This document shows positions 41,189 to 49,481 of a DNA stretch of 64,000 bases, one piece after another (positions within the stretch are counted from its first letter, which is position 1; each line of letters starts with the position of its first letter). A program made the translations under genes and the position numbers. The stretch is from contig CASEVE010000005.1 of the NCBI GenBank assembly GCA_949291295.1, positions 1 through 64,000 on the forward strand. The letters are read 5' to 3'. Below the pieces are notes generated by a model. The model worked only from the letters and a program-made list of their open reading frames with translations, did not search any database and was not told the DNA's origin. This DNA is from an uncultured Olsenella sp. (GTDB taxonomy: Bacteria; Actinomycetota; Coriobacteriia; Coriobacteriales; Atopobiaceae).

Positions 41189-42853
41189 TTAGACCTCCAT
41201 CACCACCGGTATGATCATAGGACGGGTGTGAGTTCTGTTCCAGAGCTGGTTGGAGAGGGCATTGCGCACTCCCCTCCTCAGCGCGTCGATGTTGACCCCC
41301 TGGGCGCTCATGAGCTTCTCGACCTGCGCGCGGACGATGTCCTGAGCGTCCTCGAGAAGGAAGACGTCCGTAGACGAAGAGAGGCCTCGAGTGGAGATCT
41401 CGACGGCAGCGATGCCGCGGCTCTTCTTTGCGATCACGACCGTGCAGGTGACCACGCCATCGGCGCCGAGCTTCTGACGGTCCCTGAGAACCGTGGGGTT
41501 GGCCTCGGTAACGGTGCCGCCGTCAACGTAGACGACGCCGGACTCAACGGCGCGACCACGGCGCACCTTGTGCTTGACCATCTCGAGGGAATCGCCGTTG
41601 TCGAGCACGAAGATGTGGCTCGCGGAGACGCCCATCTGCTGCGCGAGCTCGGCATGGGCGCGAAGGTGCTGGGCCTCACCGTGAACCGGCATGAAGGAGC
41701 GCGGCTTTGCCATGGCGAGCATGAGCTTGAGCTCCTCCTGGCTCGCGTGGCCGGAGACGTGCACGAGGCCCTTGCTCTTGTCATAGATCTCGCAGCCAAT
41801 CTTGGAGAGCGAGTTGATGATCGACTGCACGCTCTTCTCGTTGCCGGGGATGGGCGTTGCGGAGATGATCACCGTATCCGTCTCGTGGATGGAGAGCGAC
41901 TTGTGCTCGCCGGTAGCCATGCGCGCAAGCGCGGAGAGCGGCTCGCCCTGGCTGCCGGTGCAGAGCACGACGATCTTGTCATCGGGGATGCGATCGACGT
42001 CGTAGGCGTCGATGATGTTCTCCTCGTCGATGTTGAGGTAGCCAAGGTCGCGCGCGACTTTGGTGTTGGTGATCATGGAGCGACCCGTGACCACGACCTT
42101 TCGGCCCACTGCCACAGAGGCGTCGCAGATCTGCTGCAGGCGATGGATGTGGCTCGAGAAGGCGGCCACAAAGACGCGACCAGGCGCGTTTTTGATGACG
42201 TGGCGCAGGTCACGACCAACAGCGGCCTCGGAAGGCGTGAAGCCCGGGCGCGTGGCGTTGGTGGAATCGGAGAGAAGCAGGTCGACCCCCTGCGAGCCAA
42301 ACTTGTTGATCGCCTGGAAGTTGGGCCTGCGTCCGTCAATGGGCGTCTGGTCAAACTTGAAGTCGCCGGTGTGCATGACGGAGCCGGCGGGCGTTTGGAT
42401 GAAGACGCCAAATGCGGCCGGAATGGAGTGCGTCATCGAGAAGAACGTGATGTTGAAGGCGCCAAGCGTGATGGTTGAGCCGTCGCTCACCTCACGAGTC
42501 TTGGGGTTTTTGATGCCATGCTCGTCGAACTTGCCCTGGATGATGCCGAGCGTGAGCTTGCTCGAGTAGATCGGCACCTTGCGGGTAAGGTCCTGGAGCA
42601 GGTACGGAAGGGCGCCGGTGTGGTCCTCGTGACCGTGCGTGATGATGATGCCGCGCAGCTTCTCCTCGTTCTCCAGGACATAGGTGTAGTCGGGAAGAAT
42701 GAGGTCGATGCCGGGCTGTCCCTCGTCGGGAAACATGAGGCCAGCGTCAACGAGCACCATGTCGTCGCCGTACTCAAAGGCGGTCATGTTCTTGCCGATG
42801 CCATCGAGGCCGCCGAGCGGAATGATCTTGAGCGCTATGTCTTTCTTGGGCAT
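41189..42853 (-). CDS. rnj: Ribonuclease J
   Basis: RNase J has 5'-3' exonuclease and endonuclease activity in mRNA decay and rRNA maturation. The 554 residues show the metallo-beta-lactamase motif HGHEDHTGALP near residues 74-84, DSTNATRPG near 194-202, the beta-CASP part with FSSHIHR near 226, and MPVHGE near 385, and a C-terminal domain from about 460. Only one copy is in the window. It is one base from ftsK and preceded by a 297-base spacer that contains the long hairpin at 43059-43128. With RNase Y, PNPase and YbeY nearby it gives this segment a full RNA-turnover set. Confidence 0.95.
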   Translation of the reverse strand: MPKKDIALKIIPLGGLDGIGKNMTAFEYGDDMVLVDAGLMFPDEGQPGIDLILPDYTYVLENEEKLRGIIITHGHEDHTGALPYLLQDLTRKVPIYSSKLTLGIIQGKFDEHGIKNPKTREVSDGSTITLGAFNITFFSMTHSIPAAFGVFIQTPAGSVMHTGDFKFDQTPIDGRRPNFQAINKFGSQGVDLLLSDSTNATRPGFTPSEAAVGRDLRHVIKNAPGRVFVAAFSSHIHRLQQICDASVAVGRKVVVTGRSMITNTKVARDLGYLNIDEENIIDAYDVDRIPDDKIVVLCTGSQGEPLSALARMATGEHKSLSIHETDTVIISATPIPGNEKSVQSIINSLSKIGCEIYDKSKGLVHVSGHASQEELKLMLAMAKPRSFMPVHGEAQHLRAHAELAQQMGVSASHIFVLDNGDSLEMVKHKVRRGRAVESGVVYVDGGTVTEANPTVLRDRQKLGADGVVTCTVVIAKKSRGIAAVEISTRGLSSSTDVFLLEDAQDIVRAQVEKLMSAQGVNIDALRRGVRNALSNQLWNRTHTRPMIIPVVMEV

Positions 42854-43150
42854 TCCTTAGTGGTTCCTTTCGCGGAGCGATTCTGCAATGTATATCAGAC
42901 GGCCCAAGGCCGTGCCAATTCGCATACCCGTCAATTGTAGTCGAGAAGCGCGTGTGACTGAGATGTTCCACGATGGTTCCACGGGAACAATCTCCTCCAA
43001 CGACCCCTACAGCTCAAAGGGACAAAACTCCCCTGTAAGGAGGCCTCGTGACAGACGGACGGACGCCCCGGTGTTCCGAAGAGAAGTTTCGCGAAGCGCA
43101 CTTCTCGTAGGAACACCGGGGCGTCCGTTAAGCAGCGTCAGAGAGCGAAC
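42854..43150. other. Spacer between rnj and pnp with a 29-bp-stem hairpin at 43059-43128
   Basis: No gene is visible here. ACGGACGCCCCGGTGTTCC (43059-43077) is the exact reverse complement of 43110-43128, and the next ten bases (43078-43087 with 43100-43109) pair at eight positions around a TTCGCGAAGCGC loop. On the minus strand it starts 22 bases after the pnp stop and 206 bases before the rnj start, so it should be in the 3' end of pnp mRNA. It has no following T run. It may protect the mRNA end, act as a double-stranded processing site, or be a REP-like repeat. Confidence 0.8.
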
Positions 43151-45382
43151 CTACGCCCCGTGGTGACGGCGCGGCTGGCGCTTCTCGCCGCCCTCGTCGC
43201 CAGGACGACGGCGCGGACCGCGGTGCTCACGGCGCGGACGGTCCTTCTCGCCGCCCTCATGGGCGTGACCGTTGCCGGAGCCGGCGGGAGCCTCGGGCTT
43301 GTCGATGCGGTCGAGGCTGATCTTGCCCTTCTCGTCGACCTCGAGGACGCGGACCTTGACCTCGTCGCCGATGTTGAGAACGTCCTCGACCTTGTCAACG
43401 CGGCCCTGGGCCACACGGGAGATGTGGAGCAGGCCGTCCTTGCCGGGCAGGAGCTCGACGAAGGCGCCAAAGGGCTGGATGCCAACCACGCGGCCGGTGT
43501 ACTCCTCGCCCACCTCGGGAACCTTGACGATGGCCTTGATGCGATCGGCGGCAGCGGTGCCGGCGCCGCCAACACCCGCGATGAAGACGGTGCCGTCCTC
43601 CTGGATGTCGATGGTGGCACCGGTGTCCTCCTGGATGCCGCGAATGACCTTGCCGCCGGAGCCGATGACGTCGCGGATCTTGTCCGTGGGAATGGTGAGG
43701 GAGATGATCTGGGGCGCGGACTCCTTGGTCTCGGAGCGAGGACCAGGCACGGCGTCGAGCATGGCGTCGAGGATGAACATGCGACCCTCGTGCGCCTGCA
43801 TGAGCGCGGAGCGCAGGATCTCTGGGGTGAGGCCGGTGGCCTTGTTGTCCATCTGCATGGCGGTGATGCCCTTGGTGGTGCCGGTCACTTTGAAGTCCAT
43901 GTCGCCGAGGAAGTCCTCAAGGCCCTGGATGTCGGTGAGGACGACGGTCTTGCCCTCCTCCTGGATGAGGCCCATGGCAACGCCGGAGACCGGGCGCTTG
44001 ATGGGCACGCCGGCGTCCATGAGGGCGAGCGTGGAGCCGCAGGTGGAAGCCATCGAGGAGGAGCCGTTGGACTCCATGACCTCGGAGACCACGCGGATGG
44101 CGTAGGGGAACTCCTCCTCGGAGGGGATCACCGGGAGCAGGGCGCGCTCGGCGAGGTTGCCGTGGCCGATCTCGCGGCGCTTGGGGCTGCCCATGCGGCC
44201 GGTCTCGCCGGTGCAGAACGGCGGGAAGTTGTAGTGGTGCATGTAGCGCTTGCCGTCGACGGGCTCGATGGTGTCGAGGCGCTGCCACTCGTTGAGCATG
44301 CCGAGGGTGCAGATGGAGAGCACCTGGGTCTGGCCGCGCTGGAAGAGGCCGGAGCCGTGGACGCGCGGGAGGTAGTCGCCCTTGACCATGAGCGGACGAA
44401 CCTCGGTGGGCGTGCGGCCGTCGACGCGCTCGTCGGTCTCGACGACCATGAGGCGCATCGCGTGCTTCTCGAGGGACTTGAGCTCAACGGGGATGGCGCG
44501 GCTCCACTGGGCCTGCTCCTCCTCGGTGAACTCGGCCTTGATGGTGGCCTTGAGGGCCTCGACCTTGCCGATGCGAGAGAGCTTGTCGGCGTCCTTGAGG
44601 GCGGCCTCCATCTCGTCATAGTGGGCGAAGATGCGGTCGTGGACCTCGGGGATGGGCTCGTCGAGGATGTACTCGCGCACCGGGAACTCGCCGTTGACCT
44701 CGCGGACCTTCTCGAAGAACTTCTTCTGCTCGGCGCAGAAGGCGGCGATGGCCTCCTGGCCAAAGGCCATGGCGGCGAGCATGTCCTCCTCGGAGATCTC
44801 CTCGGCGCCTGCCTCGAGCATGGAAATGAAGCCCTCGGCGCCACCGAGCTCGAGGTCGAGGTCGGAGTTGTCGCGCTCCTCGTAGGTGGGGTTCACGATG
44901 AACTCGTGGGTGTCGCGGTCGCGGCCGATGCGCACGCACGCGAGCGGGCCCTCGAAGGGCACGCCGCCCACGGTGAGGGCCGCAGAGGCCGCCATGATGC
45001 AGATGGTGTCGACGGGGTTCACCTGATCGGCCACGAGGGTGGTGGCAACAACCTGAACCTCGTTTCTGAACCCGGCCGGGAAGGACGGACGCAGCGGGCG
45101 GTCGATCATGCGGGCCGTGAGGGTGGCCTTCTCGGACGGGCGCGCCTCGCGCTTGAGGTAGCCGCCGGGGATGCGGCCCACGGCGTACATCTTCTCGATG
45201 AAGTCGACCGTCAGCGGGAAGAAGTCGTAGTCCTTGCGCTCCTTGGAGACCACGGCGGTGAGAAGGGCCGTGGAGTCACCGCACTTGACGAGGCAGGCGC
45301 CGGTGGCCTGCTTGGCCAGCTCGCCGGTCTCGAGGACGTAGTGCTTGCCGTAGAGGTCGAACTCGTGTGTAACCTTTGCCAT
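43151..45382 (-). CDS. pnp: Polynucleotide phosphorylase
   Basis: PNPase degrades RNA 3'-5' using phosphate. The 743 residues start at the ATG at 45382, which gives the family's MAKVTHEFDLYGK N-terminus. Two RNase PH-like domains (about 1-230 and 330-560), a KH domain (IRDVIGSGGKVIRGI near 590), and an S1 domain (YTGRVVGIQPFGAFVELLPG near 652-671) are in the usual order. The tail after 700 is Arg/Glu/Pro/His-rich and basic, unlike many PNPases. It follows rpsO, the classic arrangement, with a terminator-like hairpin and two further stems in the 5' leader. Confidence 0.96.
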   Translation of the reverse strand: MAKVTHEFDLYGKHYVLETGELAKQATGACLVKCGDSTALLTAVVSKERKDYDFFPLTVDFIEKMYAVGRIPGGYLKREARPSEKATLTARMIDRPLRPSFPAGFRNEVQVVATTLVADQVNPVDTICIMAASAALTVGGVPFEGPLACVRIGRDRDTHEFIVNPTYEERDNSDLDLELGGAEGFISMLEAGAEEISEEDMLAAMAFGQEAIAAFCAEQKKFFEKVREVNGEFPVREYILDEPIPEVHDRIFAHYDEMEAALKDADKLSRIGKVEALKATIKAEFTEEEQAQWSRAIPVELKSLEKHAMRLMVVETDERVDGRTPTEVRPLMVKGDYLPRVHGSGLFQRGQTQVLSICTLGMLNEWQRLDTIEPVDGKRYMHHYNFPPFCTGETGRMGSPKRREIGHGNLAERALLPVIPSEEEFPYAIRVVSEVMESNGSSSMASTCGSTLALMDAGVPIKRPVSGVAMGLIQEEGKTVVLTDIQGLEDFLGDMDFKVTGTTKGITAMQMDNKATGLTPEILRSALMQAHEGRMFILDAMLDAVPGPRSETKESAPQIISLTIPTDKIRDVIGSGGKVIRGIQEDTGATIDIQEDGTVFIAGVGGAGTAAADRIKAIVKVPEVGEEYTGRVVGIQPFGAFVELLPGKDGLLHISRVAQGRVDKVEDVLNIGDEVKVRVLEVDEKGKISLDRIDKPEAPAGSGNGHAHEGGEKDRPRREHRGPRRRPGDEGGEKRQPRRHHGA

Positions 45383-45424
45383 TTCTTTTCCCTTATCTCC
45401 GCCTGCCCCATTGCAGACGGGCCG

Positions 45425-45496
45425 TCTCGGCGGCCGTATGCCGCCCGTCCGCGCTTCTCGCGGACAAACCAAAGAAGGGGCGCCCTCGGGCGCCCC
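45425..45496 (-). promoter_or_regulatory. Structured rpsO-pnp intergenic region
   Basis: On the minus strand, GGGGCGCCC (45496-45488) pairs with its complement at 45485-45477 and is followed by TTCTTTGG, which resembles a terminator 15 bases after rpsO. Then GTCCGCG/CGCGGAC (45447-45465) and a GACGGGC/GCCCGTC pair (about 45416-45450) can form stems in the pnp leader. Such stems are the kind that RNase III cuts in Escherichia coli pnp autoregulation. I read this as a leaky terminator plus leader structure; the function here is inferred. Confidence 0.55.
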
Positions 45497-45511
45497 TCCG
45501 AATGACCGCTA

Positions 45512-45790
45512 CTACTGGATGTTGTCGCGGATGCCGAGGCTCTTGATGAGGGTGCGGTACTCCTCGATGTTGCGAGCCTTGATGTAGGAGAGCAGACGGC
45601 GGCGCTTGCCGACGAGCATGAGAAGGCCACGACGGGTGTGGAAGTCCTTCGGGTGCGTCTTCATGTGCTCGGTCAGGCCCTTGATGCGCTCAGTGAGCAG
45701 GGCAACCTGCACCTCGGCGGAACCGGAGTCCTTCTCGCCCTTGCCATACTGCGCGACGAGCTCGGCCTTGCGCTCCTTGGTAACTGCCAT
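45512..45790 (-). CDS. rpsO: Small ribosomal subunit protein uS15
   Basis: S15 binds the central domain of 16S rRNA early in 30S assembly. The 92-residue sequence has the family landmarks GSAEVQVALLTERI near 23-36, LTEHMKTHPKDFHTRRGLL near 40-58, and LVGKRRRLLSYI near 59-70. It is followed by pnp on the same strand. A leader of about 90 bases precedes the start and contains a possible promoter, but I could not confidently draw an S15-binding pseudoknot. Confidence 0.96.
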   Translation of the reverse strand: MAVTKERKAELVAQYGKGEKDSGSAEVQVALLTERIKGLTEHMKTHPKDFHTRRGLLMLVGKRRRLLSYIKARNIEEYRTLIKSLGIRDNIQ

Positions 45791-46126
45791 GTCAAACCAC
45801 CTTTCACATAGATTCGCCCCGAACTGGGAAGGACGCTCGGCAGTTGGCGTGCCTCCAGGTACGGGGTACTGACCTGCGTTATGGTACCACAGACGTCGTG
45901 CGCGTGCGAGGTTCTTCTCCCCTACGCGGCTTCTCCACGCCGCCCCCTCTTTTGAGTGGGCACAACTCTGAAACCGTTTGGCCCCGCCGGTCTTAAGTGG
46001 GCACTTCTGAGCTGGGATTTCTCTAGGAAAGGTTGTTAGCTGGGCACGACTGGTTCAACTTTTGTGCCCAGTCAAGAAGTGGGCGGGCCGAGAAGGTCCG
46101 CGGGTCCGAGGTGGAGGCCGAGGCTG
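45791..46126. other. rpsO leader and repeat-bearing spacer
   Basis: This 336-base gap holds the rpsO leader (45791-45890), a T/C-rich stretch, and the first copy of the 116-base GTGGGCAC element (45956-46071). No coding frame is supported; a minus-strand TACCAT near 45887 could be the rpsO -10. Confidence 0.6.
45956..46071. repeat. GTGGGCAC repeat element, copy 1
   Basis: GTGGGCAC occurs at 45956 and 45997, a CTGGGCAC variant at 46040, and the inverted GTGCCCAG at 46064. The intervals are 41, 43 and 24 bases, exactly as in the second copy at 59532-59647. The last two boxes form a hairpin. Other identities include a GTCTTA...GTGGGCACT segment and CTGA.CTG after the second box. It has no coding capacity and is bounded by rpsO and a class I amidotransferase gene. 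Confidence 0.85.
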
Positions 46127-46846
46127 CTACCCGCGGCAGGCCTCAATAAAGGCCGAGAAGATCTTGCGGCTGGGTTCGTCGACGGCATGGGAGAACTCGG
46201 GATGCCACTGAACCGCCCAGCAGAAACGCGAGGTCGGACGCCACACGGCCTCGACCACGCCGTCCGACGCCGTGGCCATGACCTCGAGCCCCGGCGCCAC
46301 ATCACGTAGCGCCTGGTGATGGAAGCTGTTGACGGGAAGCACGCCCGTCCCCACACACTCCGCAAGCGGCGTTCCGGGCAGAACTTCGACAGTGTGGACG
46401 GGATTCTCATAGGGGGCCTTCCCGTGGTGCTCGACCTCAGAGGGCCTCTGCTTGGGAAGGTCCTGCCAGAGCGTGCCGCCAAAAATGACGTTGAGAGCCT
46501 GGATGCCGCGGCAAATGCCCAGAAGGGGCAGGTCGCGCTTGAGGGCGTCCGTGACGAGAAGGGCCTCCATGGCGTCGCGCTCGCAGCAGAGCTCGCCGCA
46601 GAGGGCGACGAGCCCAGGGTCCTTCTCGCCGTAACGCGCTGGATCGACGTCCTGGCCACCGGTTACGATGATGCCGTCCACGGTATCGAGGGACCGAGCC
46701 AGGGCGTCGCGCTCGTCAGTGAGCGGTAGCATCACGGGTACGCCGCCTGTCTCAAGGACGGCGTCGAAATATCCCGGCAGCATCCACAGGCTCTCGCGGC
46801 CGTAGTCGACAAGCGGCACGACGCCAATCAGCGGCTTCTTTGACAC
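46127..46846 (-). CDS. Gamma-glutamyl-GABA hydrolase-like class I amidotransferase
   Basis: This 239-residue protein belongs to peptidase family C26 (PuuD-like). The nucleophile is Cys in LLGICRGIQALN near 110, and the catalytic His/Glu pair is in QWHPEFSH near 213. The oxyanion segment GIIVTGGQDVDPARYGE near 58-74 is diagnostic for this branch. Members cleave gamma-glutamyl-GABA or related gamma-glutamyl amides; without other putrescine-pathway genes the substrate is uncertain. It is monocistronic, with repeat-bearing DNA downstream and recO 73 bases upstream on the same strand. Confidence 0.87.
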   Translation of the reverse strand: MSKKPLIGVVPLVDYGRESLWMLPGYFDAVLETGGVPVMLPLTDERDALARSLDTVDGIIVTGGQDVDPARYGEKDPGLVALCGELCCERDAMEALLVTDALKRDLPLLGICRGIQALNVIFGGTLWQDLPKQRPSEVEHHGKAPYENPVHTVEVLPGTPLAECVGTGVLPVNSFHHQALRDVAPGLEVMATASDGVVEAVWRPTSRFCWAVQWHPEFSHAVDEPSRKIFSAFIEACRG

Positions 46847-46919
46847 AGAACTCCCCTCTCACTGTGCTAACGGCCGCCCATTATGCCAAAAACCGATAAC
46901 GGGAGTCAGCCCTTTCGGA

Positions 46920-47669
46920 TCACACGCCGGCGAGAAACTCCATGGCGCGCAGGCGTGCGTCAAGGTGCGTGGCCGCCCAAGCGTGAGCTATGCCGAGCAG
47001 AGAGACGGAGGTCTCGGCGTCGACGGGCACGGCAAGGAGCTCGTCGAAGGTGTGCGAGATGAGCGCGCGCAACCATGTGAGCTGGCCTGCCGTGAGCTCC
47101 TGGGCTCCGGCGATCTCTCTCACGCAGCTCCCACAGAGGACGCCTCCCGCCGCGGACGAGAAGTACGTGACGGCTGCGTCGCCGCACGCGCAACAGCTCT
47201 CGAGCTCGGGCCTCCAGCCCCCATGAGCGAGCACCTTCATAACGTAGGCCGCAACCACCAGGTCAAGACGAGGCTGATCGGGCGCCTCCTCGCACGCGCG
47301 CAGCGCACGGGAGCAGATGGGATGAAGAAACGGATCAGGGGCATCCTCAAAGCAGGTGAGGCGGGCGATCTCCGCCACAGCGCTCGCCGCAGCGACCCTC
47401 TCGTACTCACCTCTGAGACCGGAGTGCGCGTCAACGAGCGAGGCCTCCGAGACAACGTCGAGCGAGCGCCCTGCGGCAATGAGAAAGTCCGTCTCCGAGA
47501 AGAGCTCTACGCGAGCGGCAAGGCGCCCACCCGGCTTGCGTGCCCCTTTGGCAACGGCGCGCAGCTCGCACCCATCCTGGGCAAGAAGCGTCAGGATGAG
47601 GTCCTGCTCGCCGAGCTTCGTGCGGTCAAGGACGATGGCACGGGTGCGGTAGGTGCGCCGTCCGGCCAC
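46920..47669 (-). CDS. recO: DNA repair protein RecO
   Basis: RecO helps load RecA on SSB-coated DNA with RecR. The 249 residues have the N-terminal OB-like domain (YRTRAIVLDRTKLGEQDLILTLL), a helical core, and a zinc finger with cysteines in ESCCACGD and GGVLCGSC (near 157-182). The gene is one base from era on the same strand, giving the era-recO order found widely in Gram-positives and proteobacteria. The alternative frames here are shadows. Confidence 0.93.
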   Translation of the reverse strand: MAGRRTYRTRAIVLDRTKLGEQDLILTLLAQDGCELRAVAKGARKPGGRLAARVELFSETDFLIAAGRSLDVVSEASLVDAHSGLRGEYERVAAASAVAEIARLTCFEDAPDPFLHPICSRALRACEEAPDQPRLDLVVAAYVMKVLAHGGWRPELESCCACGDAAVTYFSSAAGGVLCGSCVREIAGAQELTAGQLTWLRALISHTFDELLAVPVDAETSVSLLGIAHAWAATHLDARLRAMEFLAGV

Positions 47670-47670
47670 G

Positions 47671-48582
47671 CTACTCCTCCACCGAGTAGCCGAGGCGGCG
47701 AATCTGGCGCTCGTCTCGACGCCACGCCGGCGAGACGCGTACCGTGAGGTCGAGAAAGACCTTGCAGTTGAGCAGGCGCTCGATGTCCTGGCGAGCCTCG
47801 ATGCCCACCTGCTTGATCATCTGGCCGCCACGGCCGACGACGATGCCCTTCTGCCCCTCGCGCTCCACGAGAATCGTGGCTAAGATCGTGGCGTGGTCGT
47901 CGTCTGTGAAGTCGATTTCGTCGCAGATCACGCCAACGGAGTGCGGAAGCTCCTGGCGCAGGTGCAAGAAGAGCTTTTCTCGCACGAACTCCGCAACGAG
48001 CTCCTCGGGGGATGCGTCAACATCCATGTCCTCGGGAAACCAGCGCGGGCCCTCGGGAAGGTGCGCCGAGACAAGCTCGACGAAGGCGTCGACGTTGAAT
48101 CCCTCGGTCGACGAGACCACGAGCTCGTCATCAAAGTCCGCGAGCGCGCGGGCTGCCTCGAGCTGCGCCACCACCTGCTCGGGCTTGGCGATGTCCGCCT
48201 TGGTGAGCACAAGCAGCTTATAGGCGGCATCGGCGCGAGCAACGTGATTGGCCACCCAGGCGTCGCCGGTTCCTACGGGCTTGGTCGCGTCAACGAGAAA
48301 GGCTACGACGTCCGCATCGGCAAGCTCGCCAAGCGCGCTCTTGTTGAGCTCGCTTCCAAGCGCGTCCTTGGGCTTGTGAAGCCCCGGGGTGTCAATGATT
48401 ACGAGCTGTGAGTGGTCGGTGTTCACGACGGCGCGCATGCGGCGTCGTGTGGTCTGTGCCACGGGGCTCGTGATTGCGAGCTTCTCGCCCATGATGGCGT
48501 TCAAAAGCGTGGACTTTCCGGCGTTGGGACGCCCCACAAGAGCGACAAATCCGCTGGTGAAGGTCGTGTTCTTCTCTATCAT
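47671..48582 (-). CDS. era: GTPase Era
   Basis: Era binds the 3' end of 16S rRNA and acts late in 30S assembly. The 303 residues have G1 GRPNAGKST (17-25), G3 DTPGLHKP near 63, G4 TKAD near 126, and a C-terminal KH domain with the VGRGGQMIKQVGIEARQDIE sequence near 253. It sits with ybeY, dgkA and recO; Era and YbeY both act on the 16S 3' end, so their linkage makes functional sense. It is 12 bases downstream of dgkA. Confidence 0.96.
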   Translation of the reverse strand: MIEKNTTFTSGFVALVGRPNAGKSTLLNAIMGEKLAITSPVAQTTRRRMRAVVNTDHSQLVIIDTPGLHKPKDALGSELNKSALGELADADVVAFLVDATKPVGTGDAWVANHVARADAAYKLLVLTKADIAKPEQVVAQLEAARALADFDDELVVSSTEGFNVDAFVELVSAHLPEGPRWFPEDMDVDASPEELVAEFVREKLFLHLRQELPHSVGVICDEIDFTDDDHATILATILVEREGQKGIVVGRGGQMIKQVGIEARQDIERLLNCKVFLDLTVRVSPAWRRDERQIRRLGYSVEE

Positions 48583-48594
48583 GAAACCTCCGGG

Positions 48595-48975
48595 CTAAAG
48601 GCGCGAGAGAATTGCGTTAAGAAAGACGAGAATGCCGACAATGGCAACGAGAAACGAGAGCACCCAGACGGCTGCCGCGGCAATGTCCTTGGCGCGACCT
48701 GCGAGCGGGTGGAACTCAGGCGATACGAGGTCAACTACGGTCTCGATTGCGGTATTGAAGAGCTCGGCCATGATGACCACGCCGCAGCAGAGCAAGATGA
48801 TGGCCCAGCTGAGAAGATCGATCTGAAGCGCAAGGCCACCGACTATGGCGCAGGCACCAACGGCAAGCATGACCTTAATGTTGCGCTCGGTGGTGACGGC
48901 AATCCTGAAGCCCTGGATGGCAAACAGGAAGCTCTTCCTAAAGTCTGGGTGATCGCTGTTCGATCCGGGAATCAT
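48595..48975 (-). CDS. dgkA: Diacylglycerol/undecaprenol kinase
   Basis: A 126-residue membrane protein with three hydrophobic helices after an N-terminal amphipathic part. The DgkA signature is clear: ERNIKVMLAVGACAIVGGLA near 32-51, and AELFNTAIETVVDLVS near 71-86 with the catalytic glutamate, followed by KDIAAAAVWV. In Gram-positives this enzyme often phosphorylates undecaprenol for wall synthesis. It overlaps ybeY by four bases. Confidence 0.93.
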   Translation of the reverse strand: MIPGSNSDHPDFRKSFLFAIQGFRIAVTTERNIKVMLAVGACAIVGGLALQIDLLSWAIILLCCGVVIMAELFNTAIETVVDLVSPEFHPLAGRAKDIAAAAVWVLSFLVAIVGILVFLNAILSRL

Positions 48976-49481
48976 GCTTCCACGTCCTCACGATGTCGAG
49001 TGAGCACCACATGGTCGATCGGGGCGTCACAGGGCATGAGGGCGAGAAGCTCCTCCTCGCGCGCCTCCATGGCCTGCGCCTCCTCATCGTCAAGGTGATC
49101 GTAGCCAAGCAGGTGAAGCAGGCCGTGGGTGAGAAGCAGGCGCGTCTCGTCTGCCCACGTGGTCCCGAAGGAGCGTGCCTGTCGCTCGATATATGCCGGA
49201 GCGAGCACGATGTCCCCAAGCTCGCAGGGCTCATCAGGGGCAAGGGCAGGGTCGTCGGGGCGCTCGCACTCAAGCGAGATGACGTCGGTGGCGCGGTCCA
49301 CGTCTCGCCACGCATCGTTGAGAACGCGAATGCGGTCGTCGCTCACAAGAGAGACCGAGACCATGCAGGGGCGGGCTATGCCCTCCTCGCGGAGCACAAG
49401 ATCGCAGCAGAGGCGCATGTCGTCCTCGGTAAGCGGCGAGCTGACGCCGTCGTCACAGGAGAAGTCGTACTCATTGCTCAT
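48972..49481 (-). CDS. ybeY: Endoribonuclease YbeY
   Basis: YbeY is a zinc-dependent RNase involved in 16S rRNA 3' maturation and ribosome quality control. The 169 residues contain the catalytic HxxxHxxGYxH sequence as HGLLHLLGYDH near 113-123, with the conserved RVLNDAWRDVDRATDVIS segment upstream. The start overlaps phoH by four bases (ATGA), so ybeY and phoH are coupled. The C-terminal 45 residues after the zinc motif are acidic. Confidence 0.95.
   Translation of the reverse strand: MSNEYDFSCDDGVSSPLTEDDMRLCCDLVLREEGIARPCMVSVSLVSDDRIRVLNDAWRDVDRATDVISLECERPDDPALAPDEPCELGDIVLAPAYIERQARSFGTTWADETRLLLTHGLLHLLGYDHLDDEEAQAMEAREEELLALMPCDAPIDHVVLTRHREDVEA

Noticed and set aside
43160..45505. 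781-codon open frame on the plus strand opposite pnp
   Set aside because: It is the antisense shadow of a clear PNPase gene; its product is low-complexity Gly/Ala/Leu/Asp/Val-rich and matches nothing.
45956..46071. Spaced GTGGGCAC boxes as a replication origin or DnaA cluster
   Set aside because: The boxes do not resemble DnaA boxes (TTATNCACA), no dnaA/dnaN is near, and a second copy exists 13.6 kb away.
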